64,000 nt of DNA from contig OX637291.1 in NCBI GenBank assembly GCA_951799445.1, forward strand, positions 14,386,501-14,450,500, given 5' to 3'. This document shows, in pieces, positions 60,529 to 64,000 of this stretch; position 1 is the stretch's first letter, and the number at the start of each line of letters is the position of its first letter. The notes beneath the pieces are model-generated. The model was not told where the DNA came from. It searched no databases and saw only the letters and a list, made by a program, of their open reading frames with translations. The translations under genes were made by a program, and so were the position numbers. The DNA comes from Pseudisothecium myosuroides. Lineage: Eukaryota > Streptophyta > Bryopsida > Hypnales > Lembophyllaceae.

Positions 60529-61555
60529 AGCAGCCAAATAGGTTGTACTTTTTCTATCTCTTTCAACTAGGGGTTTGGAAATGTTGAACGGGGTGAATGC
60601 AAGAAACACCTGCCACTTTTGTTGCCTTTTACAGTGCTCATGCCTTTTTTTCTAGAGTACTTTAAAATTAGAAAAACAATTTTTTTTAAATAAAAAAAAT
60701 ATGGCTAATGTATACACCTTGAAGATGAAGGTAACCACTAAAAGAAATGCATAGAAAAATTCTCATTAGAAAGGGTTTGGACTCTAGAAGGGGCTGCTTC
60801 CCAGTTCAATTTCTCCTTTACTAATGGCGCCTCAGTGAACTACTTGAGACTTGGGCAGTTCTGCCCGTAGTGGTGATGGATGGCTAAGATGAGTTGCATG
60901 CCCGGGCGGCGCAATCATCACGATGCCATCATTCAATGGTGTCTACAACTGTCCCACTCTGTGAGCCTCGCTGTCAGCCACCCTGGCGGAGCTTTGCGCC
61001 AAGCCGCCAACGGAATTCTTTTAGTGACGGAGTTCTTTCAGCAACAGTTTCAGCTCAGAATTTGTGACTGTAAAGTTTTGATGCTTTGAGCTTCAATGCA
61101 CAATATTAGTGATCCGCAGGATTGACGGACTAGGGAATAGTTCTAGTGTTCATGAGATTTTTTGGGTTTGGAATTTGCAGTTTTGCGGCTTCTCGTAATC
61201 CTGGCTTCTCGTAGTTCTCGTGAATGCACAATAATCTTGACTTCTCACGAATTCTGATTTCTCAGATTAATGCCAGAACAGTGTTTCGGGATATTTTTTG
61301 AAGTGTTTACTTTGGAATTTGCGATTTGGAAACTAGAGAAATCTTGCTTTTGTTTTCAATTTTCGGTTTTGCTTTTACCCTAGAGCACACGCCAATTGAC
61401 CACATACACTTGTGATTGCGGTGATTGGCTTCAATGTGTGTCTCAATGCACATCTGAGTGGACTAATTGACAAGGCAGGGCTTAACGTAACAGTGTTTCG
61501 ATCGAGATAGTTTTTGAGTTGTACCGGCTCTTTTCTTTGAATTCCTATATTCAAT
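60529..61555. other. No gene seen
   Basis: Mixed composition. The GC-richer part at 60880-61040 has a 69-codon ORF without recognisable features. Confidence 0.35.
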
Positions 61556-62774
61556 ATGGCACTTCAAGATGCTACAAACTTGCCTTTGTACAAAGCACAA
61601 GCCTCGATTGCTGCTAAGTATGCACCTGTGATTCAGAGGGGTAAATTTTTGCACGAGCAGGAGTCAAAATCTACATTTCGAGAGAAGAGAAAAGCTGGCC
61701 ATACCAATATAGATCTATGGTGTGACGACAGTATCTACCCTGTAGATCCTCGGAGTGGAAAACGTCCGAAGTTTAACAATCTGAAAGGATTGTTGGAGTT
61801 TGTTGGAGTTTGTTGGAGATGGTGAGGACGGTCTGCTGGGCTACGTGAAGAGCATTGAGGGGCGAAGTTTCAATGCTAGTCAGTATGTAATAGAAATTGC
61901 ATTACTCAAGGAACGTATCATTCATTTACAGAGAGAAACTGACTCACTACAGATGAGAGTCCAAGGAATTCCGAAGCTAGAGGATGAGATTGCATCTTTG
62001 AAAGTAAAGCTAGACTCTGATGAAGATCAGTTACGACAGTGGCAAGCACAGATAGAATCGGAAAAAATTAAAAGGCATGAAGTAGAATTGGCCGCCTCTC
62101 TAGCGGCAGAGGATAGTACTCATGAAAAGTTGACCTTAATAGAGTCTCACAATGTTGTATTGCAAGCAGCTCGGCAAGAGTTGTTAAAGACTAAAGTAGC
62201 ATTAAAACGCGTGAGTGACAAATTGATTGGCATGAAAAAAACACCGTTTGGTTACCGAAGTCAAGTTAGGCAGAGGAAAGATCTAAGCTCGTTATCACGC
62301 ACGGGAGGTCATGCAAAAGCACAAAGAAAACTTGCTCGTACAATTATTGGAGCACAAATAGTAAGGGATGTGCAAGAGAGAAATGCGGCAGAGGGTCGAA
62401 CAGGACGACTGCATGGGGATGCCGCAGCTCAAGTACAGAGTGGTCGGGTCTTTGCTGAGATGCTATCACAAACGGAGGTGAATTCAATGTTAGAATCTCC
62501 AAAGTTAAGCATGGTAGGGACTAGAATGGTCAATTACTTTTTACAAAAAATTGGAGAGTAAGTGGGTCCTGAAAAGATCCTCGAAACATGTGATCGATCA
62601 GGAATCACACACTCTGGATACGGTGCCATATACAAGACATTTAAGGGAGCCGTAGCGGCTACAGGTCGAGGCATTAGAATCGGGTGCTTGCCGGCACCTC
62701 ACCAAGTCTCACAACTCCGACAGGAGATGAACTCCAAGCTTCAAGCATTGTACATGCTCCCCATCAGAAGATAA
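61556..62774 (+). pseudogene. Unknown coiled-coil ORF, broken by a 10-bp duplication and a stop
   Basis: No family recognised. The reading starts at ATG 61556 with a compact domain containing TNIDLWCDDSIYPVDPRSG and NLKGLLEFVG. There a 10-bp unit (GTTGGAGTTT) is present twice at about 61793-61812, shifting the frame. Similarity of composition continues in the next frame: a long coiled coil (about 61890-62240, with LKERIIHLQRETDSLQMRV and similar), a basic segment (RSQVRQRKDL, AQRKLART) and FLQKIGE followed by TAA at 62559. The same frame stays open to 62774 with SGYGAIYKTFKGAVAATGRG and PAPHQVSQLRQEMNSK. The full reading would be about 400 residues. Intronless, which suggests a transposon-encoded or retrocopied gene. 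Confidence 0.5.
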
Positions 62775-63261
62775 TCATGTCCCTTAAAATTGAATTCCTA
62801 AAGTGCTAGCTTCCCAGTGCAAGCTAGGTGATTACATGAAAAGGTGACGTTGGGCCAGATAGATCTTGCCATGCCAATTGATTCACTTCCACCCACGTTG
62901 CCCGTCACTGGAAAGTTGCACTACCACAATCCATTCAATTGACTTATCATGTAGCAGGGCATGTATGTATTTTGCAAGGTTCTAGCTATTAGATTGCTAC
63001 CTACTAATTCTATTTCTACCAACAAATGAACCAGATCAGTTGCAATTATCAATAGAGGTTGACCTAACCTACACATAGGCAAGGAATGCAATATTTACAA
63101 GTTGTGACTTTTGGATTGACTGAGATGAAGCTTGAACTCAAGTAAAATTGTTTCAATGTTGCACTGCAGTGCTACAATGGTATACAATATGAACAAAGAC
63201 GAGAGAAAAAAATTTAAACACGAGCAATATGAACAAACAAGAGCTGGATTTTGAAACTTAC
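62775..63261. other. No gene seen
   Basis: AT-rich, probably intron or 3' flank of the minus-strand exon candidate. Confidence 0.3.
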
Positions 63262-63571
63262 AATTGACACCAAACATTGAGATAGGGACTTCGGGATTTA
63301 AGTCCAGCTGCTTGTACTGGTAAGCATGTTGAACACGAACTTCAGTGACGGTAGTAGATTGCGCACTAAGACGGAATTGCAGAATCTTCGCCTTGTAATC
63401 TCCTTCGACACTACTACTCCCATGTTTCAAGGCGTCTTTGACATGCCCACCTCTCTTCCCAGGCATCAATGTAACCCAAGATTGTAACTCATGTTTTCGT
63501 GGTATCCATTTTCCATCACTATCTTGCTCATTGTACAATAATACTGCTTGGACAGAAGAACGAGGCCTCAT
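63262..63571 (-). CDS. Possible exon of an unknown gene
   Basis: A minus-strand reading of about 103 residues from ATG 63571 has balanced composition (NEQDSDGKWIPRKHELQSW, KILQFRLSAQSTTVTEVRV) and ends at GTCAATT|GTAAGT, a good donor. No family recognised and no partner exon identified. An overlapping plus-strand ORF (63548-63991) is less convincing. Confidence 0.3.
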
Positions 63572-64000
63572 ATTTGCGTCACAGCAAAAAACGCAACACG
63601 CAAAATATGCAAAAAAAACCTCGCAGTGGTGGGATTTGCAGTGGAAATCCTAGCTTACAGTGCACCTCAGTTAACACAAGGTTGTCCTTTTTTGCACCCT
63701 TGTCCTCCACACGTGTCAGATCCACATCGCGGGACATTTTCCGCCCTTCAGTTCCAGAGCAGCAAAGGATATGATGGTACTTTAGAGGTCATTACAAGTG
63801 TGGGCCAGGCACGCGCAAGGAATGTACTGTACTGGTTTAAAATTGGCGCTAAAAAGGATGTGGTCGTTGGAATGCCAGACTGTAAAGTAATGATTCAAAC
63901 CGGGCAGGCGATTTTAGTAAGAAAACTAGTAACAAAACTCATAGCCTACTTCAGGGTTCAAACCCCTTCTAATGCTAAGCAAGAGAACTAGAAAAGTGCC
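63572..64000. other. Window end, unresolved
   Basis: The plus-strand 147-residue ORF ending 63991 has no recognisable domain. It could instead be upstream sequence of the minus-strand exon. Confidence 0.3.

Noticed and set aside
63548..63991. Plus-strand ORF of 147 codons near the window end
   Set aside because: No domain and overlaps a more plausible minus-strand exon; cannot be resolved at the window edge.
1..64000. tRNA, rRNA or CRISPR arrays
   Set aside because: None seen by eye; the tandem repeats lack the spacer pattern of CRISPR, and the genome is eukaryotic. A tRNA scan could still find one.

Overview
The window looks like nuclear DNA of a land plant. It is AT-rich, gene-poor and full of repeats. 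Five host genes can be read exon by exon or as a whole ORF, with GT-AG introns. They are a plastid-type isopropylmalate dehydratase large subunit, a MUSE1/2-like RING E3 ligase, a plant Kazal-type inhibitor with a C-terminal membrane segment, a small MIC10-like protein, and a two-exon protein resembling the fungal UPF0643 family. The gene set, a Tc1-type DD34E element and TTAA-flanked elements make a seed-free plant (moss, liverwort, lycophyte or fern) more likely than a flowering plant. That is inference; species cannot be named without a search.

Layout. 1-4.4 kb: intergenic, with a pogo/Emigrant-like MITE and a TTAA-flanked element. 4.5-9.3 kb: 13-exon LEUC-type gene (+). 9.9-16.4 kb: repeats (two more TTAA elements, a large foldback, two TA-MITEs) with a MIC10-like ORF (-). 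17.7-20.1 kb: three-exon RING gene (+). 21.5-23.3 kb: five-exon Kazal gene (-). 23.8-35.2 kb: minisatellites, two TTAA elements, a second foldback, a TA-MITE, a satellite of about 105 bp period, and further tandem repeats. 36.4-37.4 kb: UPF0643-like gene (+), followed by decayed duplicates of its 3' end. 39.5-44.2 kb: no gene seen. 44.2-52.3 kb: a decayed Ty1/copia retrotransposon carrying a Tc1 element and three MITEs. 52.4-52.9 kb: terminal exons of an unidentified gene. 53.8-57.9 kb: two TTAA elements end to end, the second carrying two insertions of another MITE family. 58-64 kb: possible LTR remnant, a broken unknown coiled-coil ORF and a possible minus-strand exon.

The host genes do not form a pathway; they are independent housekeeping or signalling loci. 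The most informative content is the mobile DNA. A TTAA-flanked family with CCC-starting inverted ends (piggyBac-like hallmarks) has six copies here. The copia element's two LTRs give internal before/after evidence for two TA-MITE insertions. Removing the Tc1 element together with one TA restores the copia RNase H frame. The copia primer site matches the anticodon arm of initiator tRNA-Met rather than its 3' end.

Limits: family assignments are from memory and pattern reading. No search, alignment or folding program was run. Repeat borders are by eye and may be off by a few bases where no target duplication fixes them.
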